A stretch of DNA of 6,364 nt from Spirochaetaceae bacterium (GTDB lineage: Bacteria; Spirochaetota; Spirochaetia; Treponematales; Breznakiellaceae). Position numbers and translations under genes: made by a program. Of the stretch, positions 6,238 through 6,364 are shown piece by piece. Under the pieces are notes generated by a model. That model was not told where the DNA came from. It saw only the letters and a program-made list of their open reading frames with translations, and made no database searches. Where the stretch lies: NCBI GenBank assembly GCA_031255395.1, contig JAIRSQ010000127.1:1-6364 (forward strand), written 5' to 3'. Position 1 is the stretch's first letter; every line of letters starts with the position of its first letter.

Positions 6238-6268
6238 CTTCGCTTCGCCGGCCTGCTCTTAGCTCCCA

Positions 6269-6297
6269 TTGCGAATGAAAAAATATAAGGCTACACT
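6269..6297 (+). promoter_or_regulatory. Weak promoter candidate for the last gene
   Basis: TTGCGA (6269-6274) and TACACT (6292-6297) are spaced by 17 nt within an A-rich stretch, each matching four of six consensus bases. TATAAG at 6284 is an alternative -10 but lacks a good -35. The position, just upstream of a probable GTG start and after a hairpin, makes a promoter here likely even if these exact boxes are uncertain. The implied 5' leader would be only a few bases, which weakens the TACACT choice. Confidence 0.25.
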
Positions 6298-6306
6298 GTA
6301 ATCGCT

Positions 6307-6364
6307 GTGCCTGAAAAAAAATTCACTGTCCTTGACCTCATCGGACTCGACCTTAAAGAACACG
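6307..6364 (+). CDS. hprK: Start of a probable HPr kinase/phosphorylase, 3' end outside the window
   Basis: From GTG 6307 the frame reads MPEKKFTVLDLIGLDLKEH and runs off the window end. The pattern K-F-T-V-L-D-L, then L-D-L-K, resembles the N terminus of HprK from treponemes, a sensor kinase/phosphatase acting on serine of the PTS protein HPr. Only 19 residues are visible and the catalytic P-loop lies well beyond, so this rests on recognition of the N-terminal style alone. An in-frame TAA at 6286 closes the frame upstream and GTG 6307 is the only standard start before the conserved residues. The Shine-Dalgarno site is poor: AAGG at 6287-6290 is 16 nt away. The frame and the presence of a gene are more certain than the name. 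Confidence 0.5.
   Translation, partial: MPEKKFTVLDLIGLDLKEH

Noticed and set aside
6211..6275. GC-rich, hairpin-prone stretch considered as a tRNA or small structured RNA
   Set aside because: No acceptor stem, TTC-type T-loop or anticodon arm can be assembled, and only a short C-G hairpin is evident.
1..6364. CRISPR array, insertion sequence, phage or defence genes
   Set aside because: No direct repeats with spacers, transposase or integrase motifs, terminal repeats or defence domains were found. The repetitive region is protein-level ankyrin repetition only.

Overview
The window looks like an ordinary chromosomal segment of a moderately GC-rich spirochaete, most plausibly a Treponema-like organism. 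This rests on a long ankyrin-repeat protein, two putative lipoproteins (one with the relaxed lipobox tolerated in spirochaetes), frequent TTG/GTG starts, and a truncated last gene whose first residues resemble spirochaetal HPr kinase. The assignment is an inference from gene content and protein style; no rRNA or other strong phylogenetic marker is present.

Layout, all genes on the + strand. 1-2403: the 3' portion of a large ankyrin-repeat gene (about 23 repeats) whose start lies outside the window. 2404-2470: a short spacer with a hairpin and a strong Shine-Dalgarno sequence. 2471-2593: a 40-residue rubrerythrin-type rubredoxin mini-protein. 2600-3952: a LysC-type aspartate kinase with two ACT domains, starting 6 nt after the mini-protein's stop. 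3949-4680: a putative lipoprotein of unknown function whose TTG start overlaps the kinase stop and whose first codons lie inside a 34-bp perfect palindrome. 4681-4808: a spacer holding a good sigma70-type promoter but also an open frame that could be a frameshifted continuation of the preceding gene. 4809-6188: a lipoprotein combining a degenerate flavodoxin-like domain with a C-terminal M15 zinc peptidase. 6189-6306: a spacer with a strong hairpin and a C-run/G-run element. 6307-6364: the start of a probable HPr kinase/phosphorylase gene.

Transcription units suggested by spacing: rubredoxin, lysC and the unknown lipoprotein are packed with 6-nt or overlapping junctions and probably share an mRNA. 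The M15 lipoprotein appears to have its own promoter, and a hairpin closes it. Functionally the set is mixed: a protein-interaction scaffold, an electron-transfer or metal-binding mini-protein, the first step of aspartate-family amino acid synthesis, and cell-envelope lipoproteins including a probable peptidoglycan peptidase. I see no defence system, CRISPR array, tRNA, rRNA or insertion sequence. The most unusual items are the palindrome forming a gene start, the T7 tract that may split a gene, and the flavodoxin-like/M15 fusion with a lost FMN phosphate loop.
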